64,000 nucleotides of DNA from Apostichopus japonicus (lineage: Eukaryota; Echinodermata; Holothuroidea; Aspidochirotida; Stichopodidae), in the NCBI RefSeq assembly GCF_037975245.1, contig NC_092575.1:15480310-15544309 (forward strand), in the 5' to 3' direction. Shown here piece after piece: positions 11,072 through 23,207 of this stretch. A program made the translations under genes and the position numbers. Positions within the stretch are counted from its first letter, which is position 1. Each line of letters begins with the position of its first letter. The notes under the pieces were generated by a model that was given only the letters and a program-made list of their open reading frames with translations, ran no database searches and had not been told where the DNA came from.

Positions 11072-13086
11072 CTAACATTTGTTTGTAGACTTGTCGTTAC
11101 CAATATAATAATATATTCCATCATAGAAAATTTGATCGTGTTCAAATTCTTTCTTCGAATTCTGTGTTCGTTTTATAGATCCCGATGTGCTTTCATTTAT
11201 TCCGTCTTCAAAACTTTCATAGACAGGATTTTGCCAATCTACGTTTTCTGTAAAATTCGTATTCTTCTTTTGGTAAATTTTACAGGATAAACAAACGATA
11301 ATAAAACTAGAAGTGACTGCCACAGTAGCAAGAATGACTATATAGACATATTCAGTGGAAGTATCAAGAATTCGGACTGTGGTATATCGATCGCTTGAAG
11401 TGGTGAATTTTGTAACAGCAGTGCCATCGTTTGTAGTTGTGACTTTTGTGACAGGAACGTCGCTTGGAGTCGTTATCTGTGTAATGGATGCATTGTTTTG
11501 GGTTGTGAGATGTGTGACGGATATATTGCTTTGATTTGCTACCTCTGTGACTGACAAATCGATCGGAGTTGAGACTGGAGTGTCCGATACATGGTTTGGA
11601 CAAGTGAGGATTGTGTCCGACCCAAAATTTGTGAAAGTATTCTTTGTAAGGAATCCACCGTTAGACGTTTTATTGTCTTGATCTTTGATCTCCTTTCTTT
11701 GATTATTTCCGTCCATGGACGATTCATCCTAATATAAAATATAAAAAAAAAAACATCACATGCTGTGCTGCAATGTTCGGAAAGCTCACTTCTAACTTAA
11801 CATGCTGACCGAAAAGTATAATATTCCTATTTAATTGGATATCACTTCAGCTTTATTCTAAGACTTTGGGGTGGTTACTATACCAAAATGCAGATACATA
11901 GTTTTTCATTTAAATAATGTTACAATGATAGTTTTACATTTGCAAACCTTTCACGCTTACGCATATAATCCAAGCATTAAATCATTTTACGAGAACGCAC
12001 TAATAAACACAATTTACTGCATTTAATTAGACTTAGGAGACATATTACGACATCATAATAGTGTGACAAGATCCAAAGTAAAATGTCATAAGGGGTTAGT
12101 ACGTCGCAAACTTTTAATCGCGAACAAAGAGGCTTCGGTCTAAACTCATCAAGAGATTGGGTCTATTCCGAAGAAAGTAAGATTTTTAACAATTGACTTG
12201 AGATCCTTTTGGTGCCAACTTTGTAATCTAATCTAACAAATATAATAACATATCTTCTCGTTTATTTCATAATAATGATAATATTAATAATAATAGTAAT
12301 ATGCCTAGAAAGCAGTTATATTCTGCGCCACTAAACAATCATATGTGCATGTTAGGAGAAGGCAAGTCCCCTTTAAATAAACTTTACGTCAAGTAGCTAC
12401 CAATTGTACAGTTCAAGATTCTTTTGGATTGTGTTTACAGGCTGGAAGACCACTTAAGATGGAAAAACCGTAGATTTCTCCTGGGAAAAATGCAAACCAT
12501 ACTTTTGTAACCCAGAGCAGGAGCCGCCCAGATGCTAGATTTCAATTCTTTTGACGCCACCCCCTTGCAACATTCAAGAATACAAAAAAATGCTACTACA
12601 AGTGATCATGTCAAGTATTTTATTAAACAAAGACGTGCTTAAAAACTATGTACTTACAGTCACATCGCCATTTTGTTCAGACTTTATGTCGAGTGTTTGT
12701 AGGGTGACACTGAAACATTGAACGAACTGATTTAACCCTCGATCCTGACAGCTGCAATCATAGAGGCCAGTACGATTCTCATTCAACGCACTGACGTGTA
12801 GATTGGTGATCAACCCCACGTTCTTGACATCAGTGACAGAAAAACTCTCTTCGCAATTTGGGCAATCCAATTGTGTGAAATAATTTACATCAGAATTACT
12901 TCGGAATGCCCATAAACCTATAGTACAGGCGGTTTGTTGGAAATTACACGATAGAGTTATATCTTCGCCACAAATGCCACTTTTTGCGATAGGTTTTCGA
13001 ACACCTTTACAAACGTCGTTTGTATTCCCACAGTAAAGCAGATAGGATATGATAAGGAAAATTTCTAATGCAATTCTGAATTCCAT
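11072..13086 (-). CDS. Gene B: single-Ig type I membrane receptor, 361 aa, two exons
   Basis: Exon 1 is 13,086-12,658 (429 nt, donor GTAAGT); exon 2 is 11,728-11,072 after a ...TATATTAG acceptor. The intron is phase 0, so the frame continues into D-E-S-S-M-D-G-N. Residues 1-22 are a signal peptide, 24-128 a V-type Ig domain (C47, W59, G-L-Y-D-C at 107-111). Residues about 198-255 are a Thr-rich stalk of imperfect 11-residue repeats (V-T-x-x-T-T). The membrane helix is about 270-292, then K-I-Y-Q-K-K and a 69-residue tail. The tail has D-W-Q-N-P-V-Y-E-S (NPxY type) and I-F-Y-D-G-I, which fits the ITIM-like pattern IxYxxI. A cell-surface recognition role is inferred. The family is not recognised by name. 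Confidence 0.82.
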
Positions 13087-16000
13087 TGTGTATTTGCTGT
13101 TATAGGTGACTACAAAAATTATTTAAAGAAACAATCTAGGAATAGATAGCATGCACAGGTGAACTGAAATAACAGAAAGTATCATGTGTTGATGGACAAT
13201 GCGGAGAGAAAATGAAACAAGGCAACATAAAGCTGCCAACTCAGTAGGTGCAAAGAAATTATAACTGACAGTAAAATTTCGAGTTAAAGCTGCACACTAT
13301 ATTGACTTATCCACAAGCTATTGATAGCCCAAAGAGTGAAATTATTATTAGGCAGGATATTGTTCAAAAAGCAATAATTTATTCCAATAATATAACATCA
13401 AAAAACAATGAGATTATAAAACAAGAACAACAAGAAACGTTGTTTGTCAATGGAATGGGTACCTGAAAATCAAATGTTGTAACAATGCGTTTTAAGTTTG
13501 TACAATTTGATTATTAGAAACATCCAACATTGTTATCGGACAAATATTTGTTTACATTCAGTGTATTTTTCCAAAGTACTTTTTCATAATTATATGATAT
13601 GGTCACAATGACAAAATAAAATAACCTAACGCAAATTACCACTTTGGAATACAGTATAGCTATAAAGTGTGAAGGACAATTTCAGCTCGATTCTCCATTA
13701 AGAAACATCTGCTGCGTCTTAAATTGTTATCGTTATTTTTTAGGCTCTTTTGATGACAAATCGGCAGTGATATGGCAAACCTCAGTTAAACTTGATTAAG
13801 GCTATCACCGCAAAACGTGTGTTAAGGAATCGACAGTCACGGAGCCCGGTCCTGCGTTGCAGTACAAGATAAGTTGTATTCCATGAAAGCAGACGATGGA
13901 AGATAGACACTCAAGAGTTCTAAGCTGACGGTTTTGTGGAACCGAACCCGAAAAATAATAAATAGTGGGTGGTCAGAAGTTGTATTTATATTTCGGGGCT
14001 TGCTGGTAGAGATTGAACCTAAAAGAAGTAGGGAATATTGTCGCAAACAAGGATGCATTAAGTACGGCTCATACACAGCAGCCCTTCCAAATCATCTCTG
14101 ACCATCGGAGATATACTGCGACTCACCCACAAGTTTCCAGTCCCTTGCCACGTCTTAAAGCTTATTGTTGACCACTGCTGACCCCTTTACCCTGCCTGGT
14201 AAGAGGAAACAGATTCCAATCATTTCCATTTACGCTTTAACGCAAGCTATACTCTGAACTGTATTTACATTGTCGCCCTCTAAAGCATGAAGAAAATATC
14301 GACACACCGCAATATCAAGAATACCGTACACCATTTTCTTGTTGTTTCCTAAGAGGTCCTATAAAAGTTTGTAATAAGCTAGTTCATATCCTCAAAGCGA
14401 AACAAGAGCACATCTGAATCCCTCAGAGATGACCAACAGCTTGTGTTTTACCAACATATATAAATCGGTGTAATTTGAGAATGTTGAGCGTCCAAAATAA
14501 ATGGAAGAAACAAAGTTCGGTACGCCATCCAATTACTTGAGGTTTAATAGGAACAGCCATTTAAACATGAAGTTTACCAGGAAGCTCATTGACATTCACC
14601 CAGAAGAACGTTAATTGCGTCATGCGGTTAAGGATAAATTGGAAGAGAAATTCTTTATATTTATCATTACAGACTTAGTAAATATTTCAACACTTTCATA
14701 CTGTCTGCGATGTTAATCGCGAGTCAACATATGTGGGAAATCTTACTTCAAACGATCCTCACCAAGTAAATGAAGCATATTGTAATTGTGTAGAACTTAA
14801 TAACACTGCTTTAATTGTAATTATTAGGAAAATGTGAAAACGAGGGAAAACACTACTTCTTATTGCTTCACTTCCTGTTCAAGAACTTAACGTATTACAC
14901 GCATCACTGTCAGAAAAATAGCAGGAGGTGTATATACTTCTGTCGTGTACTGTGTGTGTTATGTACAGCACACTGTATTAATATAGCTTTAGTGTAGACT
15001 GCGGTTCTAAGACGTAAGTAACAGTGAGTCTTAAATTATCCCTGAAACGGAATTGTAAACTAAAGCCAATGAAAAGGAACATAGTATGCACACTTAAAAT
15101 TAGAAAGAATGCCGTATTTTCGTCTGAAACGTGATACCCCGTATCATGCTAAATTATGATTGAAGTACATTAACGCCTTGCGGAAATAGCTCTGCCTTGT
15201 AACAATATATCAAACAAACAAGATGGAAATCTAAGGAGTTGCATATCTCAGAGCCAACCAACACTCAATTCAAATGAACAAATTTAAATGTATTATTAGC
15301 TACGCAATCTGTCGATTGGAGGAAGGTATGCATAACATTTCCATGATACCTGTGAAGATTGCATGTCAATACAATGTTTCCCATTAGAGTTATAGCAACA
15401 ATTCGATTGTAACTCAATTTAACTTTGGTTCCGGGAGTCTGCGAGTCATAAGGGGTCTCCCTTGGGTACCTTACCACCAAGTTTGAAGGAAATCGGCACA
15501 GCCGTTTAGGAGGAGTTTTGACACAAATTTCGCAAACAATATACATTTGACCATTAACCACGTGACCTTTGACTTCGGTTCCCATGTCAACCGTATATTT
15601 TGATAGTACTTGACATTTTCTTTATACTTGTGAAGGTTCCATGTCAATTCAATGTTTCTACTTGTAGTTACAGCAACAAATCGAGTTTAACTAAATTTGA
15701 CGTTTGAACTCTTACTTTTGACCTTTAGTTACGGGATCTGCGAGACACGATGTTTCACCCTGGGTTACTTTCCTACCAAGTTTGAAGAAAATCTACACAG
15801 TCGTTTAGGAGACACCCACACATCCCACAGACGGACACGATTGGGCTCCTTCCCAGCCATGGACCTCCAGTCACCTGGGGCACCTCAAAATGGGTGACCC
15901 CTGAGAATAGATTCACAAGGTAAATAATCATCACCATGACAACTGTTGCTATGGCAACTGACATATACATCTGTATTTGGCGCAACTGGCAAAGTAACAA

Positions 16001-16529
16001 CAGTATCTCACCTCCGTATGAGAGCGATGGGCCAATTAAGTAAGAAACCTTTAAGTGCCAGTTTTTCTCAATTCTTTTTGATAACCTATGCACCTTAATC
16101 GTAAAACCATACAACAACAGCATGTCTTGGGTAAATAGCATTTATATGCCTCATGGTCACTACTTGCAATATTATTGCTGCTGGAAAACAAATGAGCATA
16201 GCCCTAGTAAGAACTTTAGAGGAATAATTGACGGACGTATATAAGGGCACGAAGAGTGACATGTACGTCATTGTGGTGATTTTGTTTTGATAACTTATGT
16301 TAATCTTTTATTTCGTTTTTATAGTCTGAAGATGCAGCAGTCATCAGACCCTATGACTCATCGCCGAAAATTAAATATGGTAAACATGACTAAGCTATTA
16401 ACAAAGAGAAAGCATCTTTTCCATTTTTTCAACGCCATGCTGAATCAGCACTTGAAGTAGTAAGCACTATATACTGTCTCTTACCAAACAGTTCATATAT
16501 ACAATAGACCTACACGCAATTGTTATTTG
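13087..16529. other. 5' flank of gene B
   Basis: Non-coding flank matching units 1 and 3, without the transposon or LTR of unit 1. The empty sites lie near 13,458 and 15,140. Open frames at 13,837-14,076, 15,265-15,585 and 15,773-16,141 are repeat-derived or frame-shifted relative to their homologues, so they are not called. Confidence 0.55.
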
Positions 16530-16945
16530 TTACCACACTCTGTGTTTCTTAAAACACCACAGATACCACACTCAGTGCTCATTAAAACACCACAGATACC
16601 ACACTCTTTGTTTCTTAATACACCACAAATACCACAATATTAAAACATTACAGATACCACACTCGGTGTTTATTAATGCAACAGAGATACCACAATCTGT
16701 GTTTCTTAATACACCACTGATGCCAAATTCTGTGCTTATAAATATACCACATATCCCACACTGTGTTTATTAATACACCACGGATACCACACTTTGTGTT
16801 TTTTAGCACTCCGCAGATACCACACTCTGTGTTATAAGTCCACCACAGATACCACACTCTGTGTTTATTAACACTTCGCAGATACCACACTCTTTTTTTT
16901 TAATCCACCATATGTACCGCACTTTTTGTTTATTAATACAGAAGG
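16530..16945. repeat. 33-bp minisatellite, unit 2
   Basis: Counterpart of the array at 9,315-9,745, with the same degenerate 33-base motif and a slightly different copy number. This shows expansion or contraction after the unit was duplicated. Confidence 0.85.
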
Positions 16946-18232
16946 GAATGATACTTTTGTTATAGAGTTTATGATATTGTAACAACACTTTCCTGCCTCG
17001 TAGGAGTAACATTTAAGGCCGGGGCTGGAGAAAGAGAGTATCGACAAAAACACGCAATGAAGATGATAGTTAAGTGATGCAGTGGTACCGTTTATTAAAA
17101 GCTACATAAGTTTACATGATTGGTAAAAAAAATGTACACACAATATTCGGTAATTAAGCACACCATTATCTGTAATACAAATGCAATTACAGAAAAAAAG
17201 CGTCGTGTTGCACGGTGTCGAACGTAGCGTCGAGTATAGCATTTGGAGCACTTACAAACTCTACGAACATATAAACATGGTGCCGTGGTATTAGAAAAAT
17301 AAATGAGTACCAACTTCAGTGATGGAAATGACAGGATGATGTACCGTACCTATATTCCGTTTGTATGTGATATCGTCAAAAAGTGTCTCGCTAAAACATA
17401 CACGCTTAAACAAGTAATACAACGTAACGAGTAGATTTAAAAAAAAATGTACGCAAGTTCAGTTACATTACAATCTAACATCTTTCATCTGTTAGCATAA
17501 GAGCTAGACTATTTATTTTATATTTAGCAAAATCAAGTCGTGGAGTGGTTTGTGGTATTCAGTTAAATGAAGAAACTGGGTAAAAACAATTGATTAGCAA
17601 TTAGTAACAACTACCTAGGTATTTTCTGCGAAGAAAAGTTGATTTATATGGATTTTTAAACTGATTATTTTTATTTTCAGAGTTACTTAGTATTATATTG
17701 ATATTATTACAAATGCATCTTGTATGTAAATATATGTTATTGTCTATATGATATCAGAGGGCCTAACGCTTTAACTAGCGGAGAACATGAGATCATAATA
17801 TCAGATTGTTAAAGTAACACATAACTTAATATAAAACACATTTATGGCCTTTAAGTTTATGGCCTTAAACAAAAACATGTTTACATTGCAAATTTATCGA
17901 GGACTAATTGCTTTCAATGTCCTTGAATGGTGCTTTTGTGTTTTAAATGGAGTTTAAAAGACCGATTTTTAGTTGCATTATTAGAATTGTTAGAACGATA
18001 TACACACATCAACATTTAGGCCCCGCACAAAAAGAGATGACCTTATCATCAAATTAGTCTTAAAGGAACATTGCAGACATTTGTTACGTTTTAAGAATGA
18101 ACATGGAGCAAACTGCAATAGCTATGAAAGCATTACTAAACTACTTCCTTTTCTTTGTCGTATTAAACGTCTGCAGATCAGGACTAGAGTTACCCTTTAA
18201 TGCACGACAACGCCAACTGCCAATTCAGATAT

Positions 18233-20236
18233 CTAACATTTGTTTGTAGACTTGTCGTTACCAATATAATAATATATTCCATCATAGAAAATTTGATCGT
18301 GTTCAAATTCTTTCTTCGAATTCTGTGTTCGTGTTATAGATCCCGATGTGCTTTCATTTATTCCGTCTTCAAAACTTTCATAGACAGGATTATGCCAATC
18401 TACGTCTTCTGTAAAATTCTTACTCTTCTTTTGGTAAATTTTACAGGACAACCAAACGATAATAAAAACAGAAGTGACTGCCACAGTAGCAAGAATGACA
18501 ATATAGACATATTCAGTGGAAGTATCAAGAATTCGGACTGTGGTATATCGATCGCTTGAAGTGGTGAATTTTGTAACAGCAGTGCCATCGTTTGTAGTTG
18601 TGACTTTTGTGACAGGAACGTCGCTTGGAGTCGTTATCTGTGTAATGGATGCATTGTTTTGGGTTGTGAGATGTGTGACGGATATATTGCTTTGATTTGC
18701 TACCTCTGTGACTGACAAATCGATCGAAGTTGAGACTGGAGTGTCCGATACATGGTTTGGACAAGTGAGGATTGTGTCCGATCCAAAATTTGTGAAAGTA
18801 TTCTTTGTAAGGAATCCACCGTTAGACGTTTTATTGTCTTGATCTTTGATCCCCTTTCTTTGATTATTTCCGTCCATGGACGATTCATCCTAATATAAAA
18901 TATAAAAAAAACATTACATGCTGTGCTGCAATGTTCGGAAAGCTCACTTCTAACTTAACATGCTGACCGAAAAGTATAATATTCCTATTTAATTGGATAT
19001 CACTTCAGCTTTATTCTAAGACTTTGGGGTGGTTACTATACCAAAATGCATATACATAGTTTTTTTCATTAAAATAATGTTACAATGATAGTTTTACATT
19101 TGCAAACCTTTCACGCTTACGCATATAATCCAAGCATTAAATCATTTTACGAGAACGCACTATTAAACACAATTTACTGCATTTAATTAGACTTAGGAGA
19201 CATATTACGACATCATAATAGTGTGACAAGATCCAAAGTAAAATGTCATAAGGGGTTAATACGTCGCAAACTTTTAATCGCGAACAAAGAGGCTTCGGTC
19301 TAAACTCATCAAGAGATTGGGTCTATTCCGAAGAAAGTAAGTTTTTTAACAATTGACTTTTGGTGCCAACTTTGTAATCTAATCTAACAAATATAATAAC
19401 ATATCTTCTCGTTTATTTAATAATAATGATAATATTAATAATAATAGTAATATGCCTAGAAAGCAGTTATATTCTGCGCCACTAAACAATCATATGTGCA
19501 TGCTAGGAGAAGGCAAGTCCCCTTTAAATAAACTTTACGTCAAGTAGCTACCAATTGTACAGTGCAAGATTCTTTTGGATTGTGTTTACAGGCTGGAAGA
19601 CCACTTAAGATGGAAAAACCGTAGATTTCTCCTGGGAAAATGCAAACCATACTTTTGTAACCCAGAGCAGGAGCCGCCCAGATGCTAGATTTCAATTCTT
19701 TTGACGTCACCCCCTTGCAACATTCAAGAATACAAAAAAATGCTACTACAAGTGATCATGTCAAGTATTTTATTAAACAAAGACGTGCTTAAAAACTATG
19801 TACTTACAGTCACATCGCCATTTTGTTCAGACTTTATGTCGAGTGTTTGTAGGGTGACACTGAAACATTGAACGAACTGATTTAACCCTCGATCCTGACA
19901 GCTGCAATCATAGAGGCCAGTACGATTCTCATTCAACGCACTGACGTGTAGATTGGTGATCAACCCCACGTTCTTGACATCAGTGACAGAAAAACTCTCT
20001 TCGCAATTTGGGCAATCCTCTTGTGTGAAATAATTTATAACAGAGTTACCTCGGAATGCCCATAAACCTATAGTACAGTTATTTTGTTGGAATTCACAAG
20101 ATAGAGTTACATTTTCGCCACAAATGCCACTTTTTGCGATAGGCTTTCGATTACCGTTACAAACGTCGTTTGCATTCCCATAGTAAAGCAGATAGGATAT
20201 GATAAGGAAAATTTCTAATGCAATTCTGAATTCCAT
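18233..20236 (-). CDS. Gene C: single-Ig type I membrane receptor, 361 aa, two exons
   Basis: Exon 1 is 20,236-19,808 (429 nt) and exon 2 is 18,889-18,233 (657 nt); splice sites and phase match gene B. Domain order: signal peptide 1-22, V-type Ig 24-128 (C47, W59, C111), Thr-rich repeated stalk, helix about 270-292, 69-residue tail with D-W-H-N-P-V-Y-E-S and the ITIM-like I-F-Y-D-G-I. Against gene B, residues 74-143 of exon 1 are identical, while 12 of the first 73 differ. Those first 73 residues are closer to gene A (6 differences) than to B. Exon 2 differs from B at roughly nine positions, several in the helix and juxtamembrane part. This mosaic pattern suggests gene conversion within exon 1. 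Confidence 0.82.
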
Positions 20237-22870
20237 TGTGTATTTGCTGTTATAGGTGACTACAAAAATTATTTAAAGAAACAATCTAGGAATAGATAGC
20301 ATGCACAGGTGAACTGAAATAACAGAAAGTATCATGTGTTGATGGACAAAGCGGAGAGAAAATGAAACAAGGCAACATAAAGCTGCCAACTCTGTAGGTG
20401 CAAAGAAATTATAACTGACAGTAAAATTTTGAGTTAAAGCTGCACACTATATTCACTTATCCACAAGCTATTGATAGCCCAAAGAGTGAAATTATTATTA
20501 GGCAGGATATTGTTCAAAAAGCAATATCTTATTCCAATAATATAACATCAAAAAACAATCAGATTATAAAACAACAACAACAAGAAACGTTGTTTGTCAA
20601 TGGAATGGGTACCTGAAAATCAAATGTTGTAACAATGCGTTTTAAGTTTGTACAATTTGATTATTAGAAACATCCAACATTGTTATCGGACAAATATTTG
20701 TTTACATTCAGTGTATTTTTCCAAAGTACTTTTTCATAATTATATGATATTGTCACAATGACAAAATAAAATAACCTAACGCAAATTACCACTTTGGAAT
20801 ACAGTATAGCTATAAAGTTTGAAGGACAATTTCAGCTCAATTCTCCATTAAGAAACATCTGCTGCGTCTTAAATTGTTATCGTTATTTTTACCGCATCTC
20901 TAGGCTCTTTTGATGGCAAATTGGCAGTGATATGGCAAACCTCAGTTGAACTTGATTGGCTATGACCGCAACACGTATGTTAAGGTATCGGCAGTTATGT
21001 AGCCCGATTCTACATTGCACTACAAGATACGTTGTATTTCATGCAGACGATTGTAGATAGACAGTCAGGGCTCTAAGCTGACGGTTTTGTGGAACCGAAC
21101 CCCAAAAAATAATAAATGGTGGGTGGTCAAAAGTTGTATTTATTTTTCGGGGCTTGCTTGTAGATATTTAACCTAAAAGAAGTAGGGAATATTGTCGCAA
21201 ACAAAGAAGCATCAAGTACGGCTCATACACAGAAGCCCTTCCAAATCATCTCTGACCATCGGAAATATACTGCGACTCACCCATAAGTTTCCAGTCCCTT
21301 GCCACGCCTAGAAGCTTATTGTTGACCACTGCTGACCCCTTTACCTTGCATGGTAAGACGAAACAGATTCCAATCATTTCCATTTACGCTTTAAAGCAAG
21401 CCATTCTCTGAACTGTGTTTACATTGTCGCCCTCTAAAGCCTGAAGAAAATATTCGAAACCCCGCAATGCCAGGAATACCGTACACCATTTCTGGTTGTT
21501 TCTTATGAGCTCCTATGAAAGTTTGTATAAGTGAGCTCATATTCTCAAAGCGAAACAAAAGCACATCTGAATTCCTCTAAAATGAACAACAGCTTATGTT
21601 TTACCAAATTATATAAATCGGTGTAATTTGAGTATGTTGAGCGTCTTATATTAAAATGAGGAAACAAAGTTCTGTACGCCACCCAATTACTTAAGGTTTA
21701 ACAGGAACAGCCATTTAAACATGAAGTACAGCCCACCAGGAAGCTCATTGACATTCACCCAGTAGTACGTCATGGGTTTAAGGATAATTTGGAAGAGAAA
21801 TCTTTATATTTATCATTACAGACTTAGTAATTATTTCAACACTTTCATAATGTCTACGACGATTATTGCGAGTCAACATATGTAGGAAATCTAACTTCAA
21901 CGATCCTCGAAGTAAACGAAGCCGAACGTAAATGTGTGGAATTTCATTATACTGCTTTAATTATAATTGTTAGGAAAATGTGAAAGACGAGGAAAACGTG
22001 GGAAAAGTTTCTCCTTAATGTTTCACTTCCTGTTCAGGAACTTAACGTATTACACGCATCACTGTCAGGAAAATAGCAGGAAGTTTATGTGCTTCTGTCA
22101 TGTGCTGCGTGTGCTATGTACAGCACACTGTTTTTAATATAGAGATAGTTTAGACTGCGGTTCTAAGTCGTAAGTAACAGTGAGTCATAAATTTTCACTG
22201 GAATGATATTGTAAATTAAAGCCAATGGAAAGGAAATATTATGCATATTTAAAATTAAAAAGAATGCGGTATTTTCGTCAGAAACGTGATACCCCGTATC
22301 ATGATAAATATGATTGTAGTAAATTAACGCCTTATGGAAATATCTCTGCCTCGCAAGAAAAAATTATTTTAGGAGACACAAGGGGTTTTGACACAAAAAT
22401 TCGAAAACAATATGCATTTGAAAATTTCCACGTGATCTTTGACCTCGGTTCCCATGTCAACCGTATATTTTGATAGCACTTGACATGTGCATTATACCTG
22501 TGAAGGTTCCATGTCAATTCAATGTTTTAACCAGTAGTTACAGCAACAGATCGAGTTAAACTAAATTTGACATTAGAACTTTTACCTTTGACCTTTGGTT
22601 ACGGGATCTGCGAGACACGATGTTTCACCCGGGTTACCTTCCTACCATGTTTGGAGAAAATCGGCCAAGTCGTTTAGAAGGAGACACGTGACCAATGAGA
22701 GATGCTACTCAAGGTAATTAACCATTACCATGGCAACTGTTGCTATGGCAACTGACATAGCTGTGATTGGCGCAACAGCAAAAGGAACTACAATATCTCA
22801 TGGGACAATAGCACAATCTATGGGACAAATAAATCAGAAAACTTAAAGTCTCAATGTGTTTGGCCTAGAT
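20237..22870. other. 5' flank of gene C, truncated unit end
   Basis: Homologous to the flanks of A and B but more diverged after about 21,000. Similarity ends near 22,870. No gene seen; open frames here are short and not conserved. Confidence 0.55.
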
Positions 22871-22904
22871 TTTAACTTCGACCTTTCAATCTTACTGCCC
22901 TTAA

Positions 22905-23151
22905 AGCTTAATGAAAATAACATCGTTCTATGCAATTTTCATACTAATAATCCTTATTTTTATTGAGTTATCTGTCGTTAAACATTTTGAGCTGAATAAA
23001 ATTCGCCAGATTTTTGAACGAGTCCGTAGATTCTACAAACTTCATCAAAATTTCCAAGCCCCGCCCAACAGATCATGCGACAATCAAATCCCTTTGTTTT
23101 GTTAACGAACGTTAGGCATAGGACTTCGACTGCGATGCGAGCATATATATA
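22905..23151. repeat. Left part of a dispersed repeat split by a transposon
   Basis: Sequence in 22,910-23,070 is the reverse complement of about 60,490-60,650 in intron 1 of gene F. The other side of the repeat is at 29,160-29,285. The 6 kb transposon complex at 23,152-29,146 interrupts it. Confidence 0.65.
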
Positions 23152-23207
23152 CAGGTGCGTATCCAGGGGGGGGGGGGGCGTTGGGGGCGCGCGCCCCCCG
23201 GGTAAGG

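Larger units (their letters stand above)
1..22870. repeat. Tandem array of three ~7.15 kb receptor-gene units
   Basis: Three head-to-tail copies of one unit: roughly 1-11,070, 11,072-18,232 and 18,233-22,870. Matching landmarks lie about 7,150-7,160 bases apart between units 2 and 3 (exon 1 ends at 13,086 and 20,236; last exons end at 11,072 and 18,233). Unit 1 is longer because it holds a 4.2 kb transposon and a 1.1 kb LTR; subtracting them restores the same period. Homology covers exons, intron and several kilobases of 5' flank, including a 33-bp minisatellite in units 1 and 2. Unit 3 loses similarity near 22,870, so its flank is truncated. Boundaries are arbitrary to a phase because the repeat is tandem. 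Confidence 0.93.
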
